Assembly: GCA_041398705.1 (NCBI GenBank)
Contig: JAWKUI010000006.1
Coordinates: 124,001 to 188,000, forward strand
From: NORP259 sp041398705
Lineage (GTDB): Bacteria > Planctomycetota > UBA1135 > GCA-002686595
Direction: 5' to 3'
Length of the DNA stretch: 64,000 bases
Part shown: piece after piece, positions 52,343 through 59,895 of the stretch
Position numbering within the stretch: the first letter of the stretch is position 1
Layout of the letters: the number at the start of each line of letters is the position of its first letter
Position numbers and translations under genes: made by a program
Notes under the pieces: model-generated
Database searches by the model: none
Seen by the model: the letters and a program-made list of their open reading frames with translations, nothing else
Told to the model about the DNA's origin: nothing

Positions 52343-52493
52343 AAGCCGGGGGACTCTGCTGCCCGCCCCATTTTTTGCCCTGCAGCGACTCCAGATTCGC
52401 AGTGCACCCCTGTGACCCGCGCATCCCACCTCGCTACAGCCAGCGGTGTCCCTGCGGGCATCTCTCCCATAGTTCCCTTGCCCCCGCATCCCC

Positions 52494-54335
52494 ATGTATT
52501 CACCGCTACTCTCGCTGGCCCTCGCCGCGCCGCAGCAATTCGCACCCTTCCCCGTCGATTCCCTGGCCCCCGCGCTCATTCACGGGTCCAGCAAGGAGTT
52601 CGCCCCCGGCCGGCTGATCGTGCGGTTCCCCTCCCCCGCAGTCGCGGCCGCTTTCTGCGCGGAGCAGGGCGCAGGCGTCGCCTTGGGCCGCTGCCTGGTC
52701 CCGTCGCTGAATGTCTACCTAGTGCACCTGCCCGCGGATGCGGATGTGCTGGCCCTGCGCGACGACTGGAACCGCCGGCCCGGGGTGATGTATGCGATGG
52801 AAGACGGTGTTTGCCGCGTGCGCCATACCCCGAACGATCCGCTCTATCCCGACCAGATCCACCTGCACAACACAGGTCAACTCGGCGGCCTGCCCGACGC
52901 GGACATCGACGCGCCGGAGGCCTGGGACATCACGCGCGGTAGCCGGGAGTTCGTGGTGGCGATCGTGGACAACGGTGGGGATCACGATCACGTGGATCTC
53001 ATTGCAAACCGCTGGGAGAATCCGGAGGAATTGAGTGGAGCGCCGGGAATCGATGATGATGAAAACGGCTTCATTGACGATGAGGTCGGTTGGAATAGCA
53101 ACCAACACAACGGTGTCATACCCGCCCTCAACCACGGAACAAGAGTCGCGGGCATCGTAGGCGCCCGTGGCAACAACGGCCTAATCGGCAGTGGGGTTTC
53201 TCCCGTGTGCTCACTCTTGTACGTGCACATGGGATTCAGTCCAGCGTGGCCCGGGCAATTCTTCTATTCTGAGGTGGCTCCAGCGTTTGACTACGTATAC
53301 CGCCAGAAACGCAATTGGCGGGTTTCCGGTGGGCTGATCGGAGCGAATGTGGTTGCCGTGACCGCATGCTGGGGCACTAGCGAACAGTGCGATCAATACC
53401 CGTACATTCTGTGGAACGACCTTTTCGAAATGGTCGGGGAAGAAGGTGTCTTGACGATTGGAGCCAGCCTCGATGCTTCGCCTTCTGCGCCCTACAACGT
53501 AGATCTCTTTGGAGATGTACCGTCGGGATGCGCCAGCGAGACGCTGATCTCGGTCACCAGCACAGACCGCGCCGATGTGCTTTCGGGAGCCCATGGCGCG
53601 ATCCATATCGACCTCGCGGCCCCCGGCGACGGCATCGTCGCTCCGATCATTGGCGGCCCGGGAGCCGACTATGACGTGACTACCGCCACGTCGTGGGCCG
53701 CCGCCACAGTGGCCGGCGCGGTGCACCTGATGCACAGCGCGTCGAGCCAAGGATTCCGGGACCTGTACGCCGCGGATCCGCGTTTGGGCGCCCTGGCGCT
53801 GAAGCAGATGATGCTGGATTCCGTGGACCCCCTGCCCGGCCTCGCGGGCATCACGGTCAGCGGCGGCCGCCTCAACCTGCGGCGGGCGTTGGAGACCATT
53901 GCGGCCTATGACTCCCTGGGTCTGGAGAACTGTTTTCCCCAGGTGGCCAACTCCGCCGGCCAGTTCGGCCGCACTTCCGCGCAAGGCAGCCTGTTCGTCA
54001 GCGACAACGATCTGACGTTGCATGCCACGGGGGTGCCGCCGAATCAATTCGGGTACTTCCTGGTCGGCACGGGCACCAACCAGACCCCGTTCTCCGGCAG
54101 CCAGGGAATCCGGTGCGTGGGTGGTTCCGTGGGTCGCTACAACTTGTTCGGGCAGTTGCAGAACAGCGGCACTGCCGGAACCTTCGTGCAAACGATCGAC
54201 CTGACCGGCATGCAAGTCAACCCCGTGCAAGCGGTGCAAGTCGGAGAGACCTGGCACTTCCAGGCCTGGTACCGCGATCAGAATCCGCTTCCCACGAGCA
54301 ACAGCACCTCGGGCCTGCGCATCCTCTTCCTTTGA
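52494..54335 (+). CDS. secreted subtilisin-family (S8) protein with altered oxyanion site
   Basis: 613 residues. N-terminal signal-like segment, inhibitor-like propeptide (about 40-105), then a subtilase domain with Asp159 in VAIVDNGGDHDHV, His214 in NHGTRVAGIVG and Ser400 in ATSWAAATVAGAVHL. The acidic DDDENGFIDDEVGW segment is typical of S8 metal sites. The usual oxyanion Asn motif (AAGN) is read as GASL near residue 325, so activity may be changed or lost. The C-terminal about 130 residues match a beta domain (LFVSDNDLTLHATGVPPNQF, GLRILFL end) I associate with secreted proteins of deep-branching planctomycetes, possibly a sorting or adhesion module. Codon use in about 53000-53600 is visibly less GC-rich. 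Confidence 0.85.
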   Translation: MYSPLLSLALAAPQQFAPFPVDSLAPALIHGSSKEFAPGRLIVRFPSPAVAAAFCAEQGAGVALGRCLVPSLNVYLVHLPADADVLALRDDWNRRPGVMYAMEDGVCRVRHTPNDPLYPDQIHLHNTGQLGGLPDADIDAPEAWDITRGSREFVVAIVDNGGDHDHVDLIANRWENPEELSGAPGIDDDENGFIDDEVGWNSNQHNGVIPALNHGTRVAGIVGARGNNGLIGSGVSPVCSLLYVHMGFSPAWPGQFFYSEVAPAFDYVYRQKRNWRVSGGLIGANVVAVTACWGTSEQCDQYPYILWNDLFEMVGEEGVLTIGASLDASPSAPYNVDLFGDVPSGCASETLISVTSTDRADVLSGAHGAIHIDLAAPGDGIVAPIIGGPGADYDVTTATSWAAATVAGAVHLMHSASSQGFRDLYAADPRLGALALKQMMLDSVDPLPGLAGITVSGGRLNLRRALETIAAYDSLGLENCFPQVANSAGQFGRTSAQGSLFVSDNDLTLHATGVPPNQFGYFLVGTGTNQTPFSGSQGIRCVGGSVGRYNLFGQLQNSGTAGTFVQTIDLTGMQVNPVQAVQVGETWHFQAWYRDQNPLPTSNSTSGLRILFL

Positions 54336-54364
54336 GCGACTGGCCCCTGGGGCAACTCCGCCGT

Positions 54365-54509
54365 TGGAGTGAGGTTGAATTGTGTTACGTACGGAAGCGG
54401 GTTTAAGTTGTCACGTTATTCGCCCCATGCGACGGTCGTTCCGACCGTCGCATGGGGCATAACGTGACAACTAAACCCGCTTCCGTAGCCGTCTGTCAAC
54501 CTCACTCCA
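54365..54509. repeat. long palindromic element, copy 3 (subfamily B, imperfect)
   Basis: About 145 bp. The outer arms TGGAGTGAGGTTGA / TCAACCTCACTCCA are locus-specific; inside lie the subfamily-B segment (TTACGTACGGAAGCGGGTTT) and a central perfect stem GCCCCATGCGACGGTCG / CGACCGTCGCATGGGGC. Small deletions make the two halves unequal. The shared GTTGGAATAACG end is degenerate here. Located between the convergent subtilase and GspG-like genes. Confidence 0.92.
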
Positions 54510-54898
54510 GGGGCCAGCACCCAATCCCCCGAAGCCTGACCCGCAACCCAACGGAACGTGCCCCTCCAATCCGCGTCGAGTCCACCACCACCCGGCTGGC
54601 CGTCGCGGCCAGGGCTGCCGACGGCCACGAGTCCATCGGAAGTCACCCCATAGGAAAGGTCATGCCCCCACCCGTCGACCAAGTGCGCAGTATGGCCCGG
54701 GGTCGGATCCGCGGCTCGCAGGTCGGCTGGCAAACGGCCGTGTTCCTGGGCGTACCGCAGCACCCGCTCCCGCGCCAGTTCCAGGGCCTGCCGGGTGCCC
54801 GCCTCGGGCGCCTGGCGGTCGAACCAGAACAAGAGACCCAGCCCCAGGGCAAAACAGAGCCACACGGGCCAGGGAATCGCGGGGAACAGGCGCTGCAT
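54416..54898 (-). CDS. GspG-like small membrane-anchored protein
   Basis: 160 residues. N-terminal TM (WPVWLCFALGLGLLFWF), then a GspG-like soluble domain: ALELARERVLRYAQEHGRLP, LVDGWGHDLSY and AVGSPGRDGQPGGGG, equivalent to the 'DxWGxPxxY...SxGxDG' motifs of type II pseudopilins. No prepilin-peptidase site is visible, so it would be a fixed membrane protein rather than a polymerising pilin. The last about 30 residues are encoded by the palindrome and are unlikely to be native. It is remote from the main pseudopilin operon; a link is inferred from the fold only. Confidence 0.7.
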   Translation of the reverse strand: MQRLFPAIPWPVWLCFALGLGLLFWFDRQAPEAGTRQALELARERVLRYAQEHGRLPADLRAADPTPGHTAHLVDGWGHDLSYGVTSDGLVAVGSPGRDGQPGGGGLDADWRGTFRWVAGQASGDWVLAPGVRLTDGYGSGFSCHVMPHATVGTTVAWGE

Positions 54899-54972
54899 CG
54901 ACAGGGAAGGGATTGAGGGCGCCCGCGCAGGGGCCTAGGGGTGGGGATCTCCCCCCCAGAATACCCCCGTCC

Positions 54973-56433
54973 ATGGAACGAGCCCAGACCCTCGGCCAGT
55001 TGAAGGCCAGCGGCTATCGCCCGCGCAGTGTGCGCCAAGAACTCCGTGAAAACCTAGCCGCCGCCCTGCGCGCGGGCCGGGATCCCTTCCCCGGCATCCT
55101 GGGCTACGAACACAGCGTGGTGCCGCAGCTCGAGAATGCGATCTTGGCGGGGCACGACTTCATCCTGCTCGGGCTGCGTGGGCAGGCCAAGACGCGGATC
55201 CTGCGTTCGCTCTCCGCGCTGCTCGACGACGCGGTGCCCGTGGTGCCCGGCACCGCCCTCAACGAGGATCCCCTTGCGCCGCTGACCGAGTCCACCCGCC
55301 GGCGCATCGAAGCCGAAGGCGATGGCCTGGCGATCACCTGGATGCCACGCGCCGATCGGTATCGCGAGAAACTCGCCACCCCCGATGTCACCGTGGCCGA
55401 CCTGATCGGCGACGTGGACCCGATCAAAGCCGCCACCCGCGGCCTGGCCCTCGACGACCCCGAAGTCATCCAGTATGGCCTGATTCCGCGCACCAACCGC
55501 GGCATCTTCGCGGTCAACGAACTGCCCGACCTCCAAGCCCGCATCCAGGTGGCGTTGCTCAACCTGCTCGAAGAAGGCGACGTGCAGATCCGATCGTTCC
55601 CCGTGCGCCTGCCCCTCGACATGTTGCTGGTCTTCTCCGCCAACCCCGAGGACTACACCAACCGCGGCAGCATCATCACGCCGCTGCGCGACCGAATTGC
55701 GTCGCAGATCCTGACCCACTACCCGCGCTGCCGCGAGGTGGCGCGCGCGATCACCGATCAGGAGGCGTGGATCGAACGGGAAGGCCCGGTGGCCGTCACG
55801 ATCCCCGAAGCCCTGCGGGCGGCGACCGAGGAAGTCGCCTTCGTGGCCCGCGAAAGCCCCTGGGTGGACCAGAACTCCGGCGTCAGCGCGCGCCTCGGCA
55901 TCGCGCTGCTCGAGGCGGTCTGGTCGAACGCGGAGCGGCGGGCCCTGCGCTCCGGCGCCCAGCACGCGGTCGTGCGCCCCTCCGACTTGCTGCAAGCCGC
56001 GCCCGCGATCACCGGCAAGGTCGAACTCGTCTACGAAGGCGAACGCGAAGGCGCCCAGAAGGTGGCCCGCTCGCTGCTCGGCGGCGCCTTGGGCCGGGCC
56101 TTCGAAACCGTCTGGCAAGCCCGCTTCCCCGATGTGGAGGAGGCGGACGAGGTGCCGTGTTTCGAGCCCATCCTCGGCTGGTTCGCGGCGGGCAATCAGG
56201 TCGATTTGACCGACGAACTCACCGACGCGGACCTGCAGAAACGCCTGTCCGCGGTGCCGGGTTTGGCGGCCGCGGCCCACGAGTTGCTGCCGGGGGAAAC
56301 GGATGCCGGCAGCGCGATGGAATTCGTGCTCGAAGGCCTGCACCAGGCTTCGCTGCTTTCCAAGCAGGAGCTCGAAGGGGGTCAGGTTTTCCGCGATTCC
56401 TTCCAGGACATGGTTCGCACCTTCCACGGCTGA
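54973..56433 (+). CDS. MoxR/magnesium-chelatase-like AAA ATPase
   Basis: 486 residues. AAA+ core with a variant Walker A GLRGQAKTRIL and a Walker B region IFAVNELPDLQARIQVALLN where Asn replaces the usual Asp before Glu; further blocks VFSANPEDYTNRGSII and TPLRDRIASQ match ChlI/MoxR proteins. Such ATPases act with VWA-domain partners, here encoded 4 nt downstream, to remodel or load cofactors into target enzymes. The target is unknown. ATG 54973 is used since homology begins at MERAQTLGQLKASGY. It is divergent from the GspG-like gene. Confidence 0.88.
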   Translation: MERAQTLGQLKASGYRPRSVRQELRENLAAALRAGRDPFPGILGYEHSVVPQLENAILAGHDFILLGLRGQAKTRILRSLSALLDDAVPVVPGTALNEDPLAPLTESTRRRIEAEGDGLAITWMPRADRYREKLATPDVTVADLIGDVDPIKAATRGLALDDPEVIQYGLIPRTNRGIFAVNELPDLQARIQVALLNLLEEGDVQIRSFPVRLPLDMLLVFSANPEDYTNRGSIITPLRDRIASQILTHYPRCREVARAITDQEAWIEREGPVAVTIPEALRAATEEVAFVARESPWVDQNSGVSARLGIALLEAVWSNAERRALRSGAQHAVVRPSDLLQAAPAITGKVELVYEGEREGAQKVARSLLGGALGRAFETVWQARFPDVEEADEVPCFEPILGWFAAGNQVDLTDELTDADLQKRLSAVPGLAAAAHELLPGETDAGSAMEFVLEGLHQASLLSKQELEGGQVFRDSFQDMVRTFHG

Positions 56434-56437
56434 AGCC

Positions 56438-57646
56438 ATGCGCTACCGCTACTTGGCGATCGATCCCGAGGCCCTCGCGCGCGAGGCGGGACTCGAGCAA
56501 CTCGAGTCCCTCTACGAGCAGTTGCTGCTCAAGGCCAACGGTTCGGTCGAAGAGGCCTTGGACTGGCTCGAACAGATCGCGGACCGCTACCGCCTGTGGC
56601 CCCCGGGTATGGACCGCAAGGGCTTCACCGAGTGGCTGCAGCGGCGCGGGCTGGTGCACGTACCCGACCAAAAGGGCCTCGCCCTGACTGGCCGCGGCGA
56701 ACAGGCCCTGCGCGAACACGCCCTGCGGTCGATCTTCTCCGATCTGCAACCCGGCGCGGCGGGCTCGCACCGCACGCCGCACACCGGTCGCGGCCGCGAA
56801 CGCCTGCCGGAAACGCGCCCGTTCCAGCCCGGCGATGCCATGCAGGATCTGGCAGCGGTGCCCAGCCTGCGCAACGCACTCACCCGCGGACTGCCCGGCC
56901 CCAGTGGCCTGCGACTCGAGGAGCGCGACCTGGAGGTGTACGAGACCGAACACGACACGTCGTGCGCCACGGTGCTCTTGATCGACGTCTCGCACTCGAT
57001 GATCCTCTACGGCGAAGATCGCATCACCCCCGCCAAGCAACTGGCGCTGGCCCTCGCGGAGTACATCCGCACGAACCACCCCAAGGATCGCCTCGAAGTG
57101 GTGCTGTTCGGCGACGATGCCTGGCAGGTGCCCCTCGACCGCATCCCCTATTGCGGCGTGGGGCCGTTCCACACGAACACCCGCGCGGGCCTGCGCCTGG
57201 CCATGGATCTGCTGCGCCGGTGCCGCCAGCCGAACCGCCAGATCCTGATGATCACCGACGGCAAACCATCGGCTTTGACCGAGAGCGATGGCCGCTTGTA
57301 CAAGAACCCCTTCGGCCTCGATCCGCGCATCGTGAACAAGACCCTGGAGGCCGCCGACGAGTGCCGCCGGGCAGGCATCCCGATCTCGACGTTCATGCTC
57401 ACGGACGAGCCGTCCCTCGTGGCCTTCGTCGAAGAGTTTACCCGGGCCGCCCGGGGCCGAGCCTGGCACTCCGGGGTCGACGGCCTGGGCTCTGCGGTTT
57501 TCGTGGACTACGTGCGCGGCCGCCGGGCCGGGTTTCGTGACCAAGGCCCGGTGGCACCTGCGCGTTGGAATAACGTTACATACCGAACCAGGTTCGATCA
57601 GTCCCACATTCGCGGCGTGCATAGCACGCCGCGATTGTGGGACTGA
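56438..57646 (+). CDS. VWA-domain protein, partner of upstream MoxR-like ATPase
   Basis: 402 residues as read. A helical N-terminal region (about 1-170) precedes a von Willebrand A domain with a complete MIDAS: LIDVSHSM, the Thr in NTRAGLRL and ITDGKPS. With the upstream ATPase it forms a MoxR-VWA pair like chelatase or CbbQ/CbbO-type activases. The reading frame enters the palindrome at 57541, so about the last 35 residues (RDQGPVAPARWNNVTYRTRF...) are contributed by the repeat and replace or extend the native end. Confidence 0.9.
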   Translation: MRYRYLAIDPEALAREAGLEQLESLYEQLLLKANGSVEEALDWLEQIADRYRLWPPGMDRKGFTEWLQRRGLVHVPDQKGLALTGRGEQALREHALRSIFSDLQPGAAGSHRTPHTGRGRERLPETRPFQPGDAMQDLAAVPSLRNALTRGLPGPSGLRLEERDLEVYETEHDTSCATVLLIDVSHSMILYGEDRITPAKQLALALAEYIRTNHPKDRLEVVLFGDDAWQVPLDRIPYCGVGPFHTNTRAGLRLAMDLLRRCRQPNRQILMITDGKPSALTESDGRLYKNPFGLDPRIVNKTLEAADECRRAGIPISTFMLTDEPSLVAFVEEFTRAARGRAWHSGVDGLGSAVFVDYVRGRRAGFRDQGPVAPARWNNVTYRTRFDQSHIRGVHSTPRLWD

Positions 57647-57703
57647 TCGAACCTGGTTCGGTATGTAACGTTATTCCAACGCGCAGGTGCCACCGGGCCT
57701 TGG
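57541..57703. repeat. long palindromic element, copy 4 (subfamily A)
   Basis: 163 bp with two 80-bp arms complementary except for one position in the inner stem, centred on ATA at 57621-57623. Outer locus-specific arms CCAAGGCCCGGTGGCACCTG / mirrored copy; then GCGCGTTGGAATAACGTTAC and the subfamily-A segment shared with copy 1. It encodes the C-terminus of the VWA protein on the left and its right edge supplies the TTGG of a -35-like box for aroC. Confidence 0.97.
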
Positions 57704-57722
57704 CGGGCGCCCTTTGGCGGGA

Positions 57723-57728
57723 TAGCCT
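57723..57728 (+). promoter_or_regulatory. leaderless promoter of aroC (-10)
   Basis: TAGCCT ends 6 nt before ATG 57735. TTGGCG (57700-57705) is a -35-like box at 17-nt spacing; its first four bases are the edge of the palindrome. Confidence 0.45.
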
Positions 57729-57734
57729 TTGCCC

Positions 57735-58754
57735 ATGGCCAGCAATTCGTTCGGGGAACTCCTGCGCATCACGACCTTTGGCGAATCCCACGGGCCCGGC
57801 ATCGGGGTGGTGATCGATGGTTGCCCGGCGGGGCTCGCGTTGACCGAGGCGGCCTTTGAGCCTGAGCTCGCTCGGCGGCGGCCGGGGCAGAGTGCGGCGA
57901 CCACGGGCCGCAAGGAAGAAGACCGCCCGCGCATCCTGTCGGGCGTGTTCGAGGGCCGGACCACCGGCATGCCGATCGCGGTCTGGGTCGAGAACACCGA
58001 TGCGGATTCCAGCGCCTACTCCCCGGCCCCCGAACACGATCGGCCCGGCCACGCCGATCGCGTCTACCGCGAGAAATACGGGCACCGCGACCACCGCGGG
58101 GGCGGGCGTTCGAGCGGACGGGAAACGATCGCGCGGGTGATTGGCGGGGTGGTAGCCCGCAAACTGCTGCCGCCGGGCCTGCGCATCCATGGCCATGCGT
58201 TGCAGGTGGGTCCGCACCGGGCCAAGGACTTCCAGCCAGAGTCCATCGAAGCGAACCCGATGCGCTGCGCCGATCCGGCGGTAGCGCCGGCGATGCTCGC
58301 CTATGTGCTCGATCTCAAGCAGGCCGGCGATTCGACCGGCGGTCTGGTCGAACTGCGCATCACCGGCGTGCCCGCGGGCTGGGGAGATCCCGTGTTCCGC
58401 AAGCTCAAGGCCGAACTCGCCCACGCCCTGCTCAGCATCGGCGCGGTGACCGGCTTCTCCTTCGGCGCGGGCTTCGACGTGGCCGGCATGCGCGGCAGCG
58501 AGTACCTCGCGGACCCGGGCGCCGACGGCGGTCTGCTCGGCGGCATCAGCAACGGCGGGGAACTGCGTCTGCACCTGGCGGTCAAACCAACCAGCTCGAT
58601 CGCCGACGTGGCCAAACGCGGACGCCACGATCCGTGCATCGTTCCGCGCATCATCCCCGTCGCCGAGGCCATGGTCGCGCTGGTGCTCGCCGATGCGTCC
58701 CTGCGTGCGCGGCTTGCCCGAATCGCGTCCCCTACCGACATCCCCCATGCGTAA
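57735..58754 (+). CDS. aroC: chorismate synthase
   Basis: 339 residues. Catalyses the FMNH2-dependent conversion of EPSP to chorismate, the last step of the shikimate pathway. Signatures NSFGELLRITTFGESHGPGI at the N-terminus and YGHRDHRGGGRSSGRETIAR (FMN/EPSP site) are intact, as are GGISNGGEL and KPTSSI. Length is usual for bacterial AroC. ATG 57735 is chosen over upstream TTG since the family begins at this residue. The DinB-like gene overlaps its end by 8 nt. Other aromatic-pathway genes are absent from the window. Confidence 0.96.
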   Translation: MASNSFGELLRITTFGESHGPGIGVVIDGCPAGLALTEAAFEPELARRRPGQSAATTGRKEEDRPRILSGVFEGRTTGMPIAVWVENTDADSSAYSPAPEHDRPGHADRVYREKYGHRDHRGGGRSSGRETIARVIGGVVARKLLPPGLRIHGHALQVGPHRAKDFQPESIEANPMRCADPAVAPAMLAYVLDLKQAGDSTGGLVELRITGVPAGWGDPVFRKLKAELAHALLSIGAVTGFSFGAGFDVAGMRGSEYLADPGADGGLLGGISNGGELRLHLAVKPTSSIADVAKRGRHDPCIVPRIIPVAEAMVALVLADASLRARLARIASPTDIPHA

Positions 58755-59289
58755 CCAGATCGAAGCCTTCGCCGGCGAGTTCCGCCGCTACCGGAGCCTG
58801 GCCGAGCGTTCTTTCGAGCCCCTTACCGCCGCGCAGTGGCACCGGCGCCTGCTGCCCGACGGCAACAGCGTCGCCACCTTGGTCCAACACCTCGGCGGCA
58901 ACCTGCGCTCGCGTTACGACGACTTCCTGTACGGCGATGGCGAAACCAGTTGGCGCAACCGCGACCGGGAGTTCGACGACCTACGCGAGGATCCCGCCGC
59001 GCTGCGCGCCCGTTGGGACGCCGGCTGGGCCGCGGTGGAAACCGCCCTGGCCCCCCTGAAGGACAGCGACCTCGGCCGCCACGTCTGCATCCGTCAGGTG
59101 CCGCTGACCGTGGCCGAAGCCCTAGCGCGCTCGGTCGCCCACGCCGCCTACCACACCGGCCAGATCGCGCTCTTGTGCCAATGGCTGCGCGGCGCGGGAT
59201 GGCAGAACCTCTCGGTCCCGCGCGGAGGCTCGGTGGCCTATCGCGCGAACCCCGACAAGGAAAAGCCGCCCGGCGCGGCGCGCTCCTGA
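58747..59289 (+). CDS. DinB-like (DUF1572) protein
   Basis: 180 residues, predicted four-helix DinB/YfiT-type bundle. Conserved His positions in ATLVQHLGGNLRSRYDDF and AHAAYHTGQIALL fit the family's metal-binding triad (two of the three His are clear). Family members include thiol-dependent transferases and proteins of unknown function. It overlaps aroC by 8 nt, so it is probably cotranscribed; that pairing carries no obvious functional meaning. The stop is 1 nt from the convergent selenoprotein gene. Confidence 0.85.
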   Translation: MRNQIEAFAGEFRRYRSLAERSFEPLTAAQWHRRLLPDGNSVATLVQHLGGNLRSRYDDFLYGDGETSWRNRDREFDDLREDPAALRARWDAGWAAVETALAPLKDSDLGRHVCIRQVPLTVAEALARSVAHAAYHTGQIALLCQWLRGAGWQNLSVPRGGSVAYRANPDKEKPPGAARS

Positions 59290-59290
59290 A

Positions 59291-59836
59291 TCACGTTCCG
59301 GCGCGCGTCCTCCAGACCTGCGCGGCGGCCGGCCAATCGCTGCGCTGGCCCGCGTAGTCGTGGGGCTCAGCCCACAGGATCTCGCGCGGCGTCACAAGAA
59401 AACTGCCCGACAGGAGCAGCGCGTCGCCGCGGGGCCGGCCGACCCCGTGCCCGGAGAGCAATCCACGCACCCCCGCCAACGCGCTGCGCGGGCCGAGCAA
59501 CTGCCCGAGCGACCCGCGCCCCAGGCCGAATCCGGCGTAGAGCTTGGCCTCCGGATCCGCGATCGCGCGGCCCTTGGGCCAGCGGTGGCGGAAGAAACTC
59601 TCGCCCTCCGCCGCCGACGCCGGATGCACGCACAATACCGGCGGAAAGTCGCCGCCTTTGGCCAGGGTGCGCAGGACGTCCACGTCCCGTCGGCAGAAGG
59701 TTCACCCCAGGTGCCGCAGGAACACCAGCAGCGTGCCCTGCCCATCGAGATTGTCCGCGAAGCGGGGGCCATTCAGGCCAAATCCTGCCACCGGCAGGCC
59801 AGCCAAGGCGGGGTCGAGGGGATACGGGGCAGCCAT
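59291..59836 (-). CDS. peroxiredoxin-like (AhpC-TSA_2/SelL-type) selenoprotein with in-frame UGA
   Basis: Reading from ATG 59836 (minus) with the TGA at 59704-59702 as selenocysteine gives 181 residues. Sec45 lies in LVFLRHLGUTFCRRDVDVL, which matches the FLRHFGCxFCRE active site of PRX-like2/AhpC-TSA_2 proteins with Sec for the first Cys (UxxC). Upstream residues (MAAPYPLDPALAGLPVAG, GQGTLLVFLR) and downstream ones (ADPEAKLYAGFGLGRGSL, LLLSGSFLVTP) also fit the thioredoxin-like fold. Starting at GTG 59683 would delete the active site and first strands. A hairpin lies 13 nt past the UGA. Probable role: thiol-dependent peroxide or disulfide reduction in the cytosol; substrate unknown. Confidence 0.92.
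59673..59688 (-). promoter_or_regulatory. putative bacterial SECIS hairpin
   Basis: Minus strand GGGACG-TGGA-CGTCCT: a 6-bp stem (last pair G-T) with a 4-nt loop containing the conserved G, beginning 13 nt after the Sec UGA (59704-59702). A looser reading is GGAC-GTGGAC-GTCC with a 6-nt loop. Confidence 0.7.
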
Positions 59837-59895
59837 CCCCCTTTTCTAATGCGCCACGCCGCGCGCACAAGCCGTGGCGCCGCGAAATCCCGCGC

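Noticed and set aside
59291..59683. Short 130-residue protein starting at GTG 59683
   Set aside because: It would lack the active site and first strands of the fold; the frame upstream of the TGA encodes exactly the missing family residues, so the UGA is read as selenocysteine.
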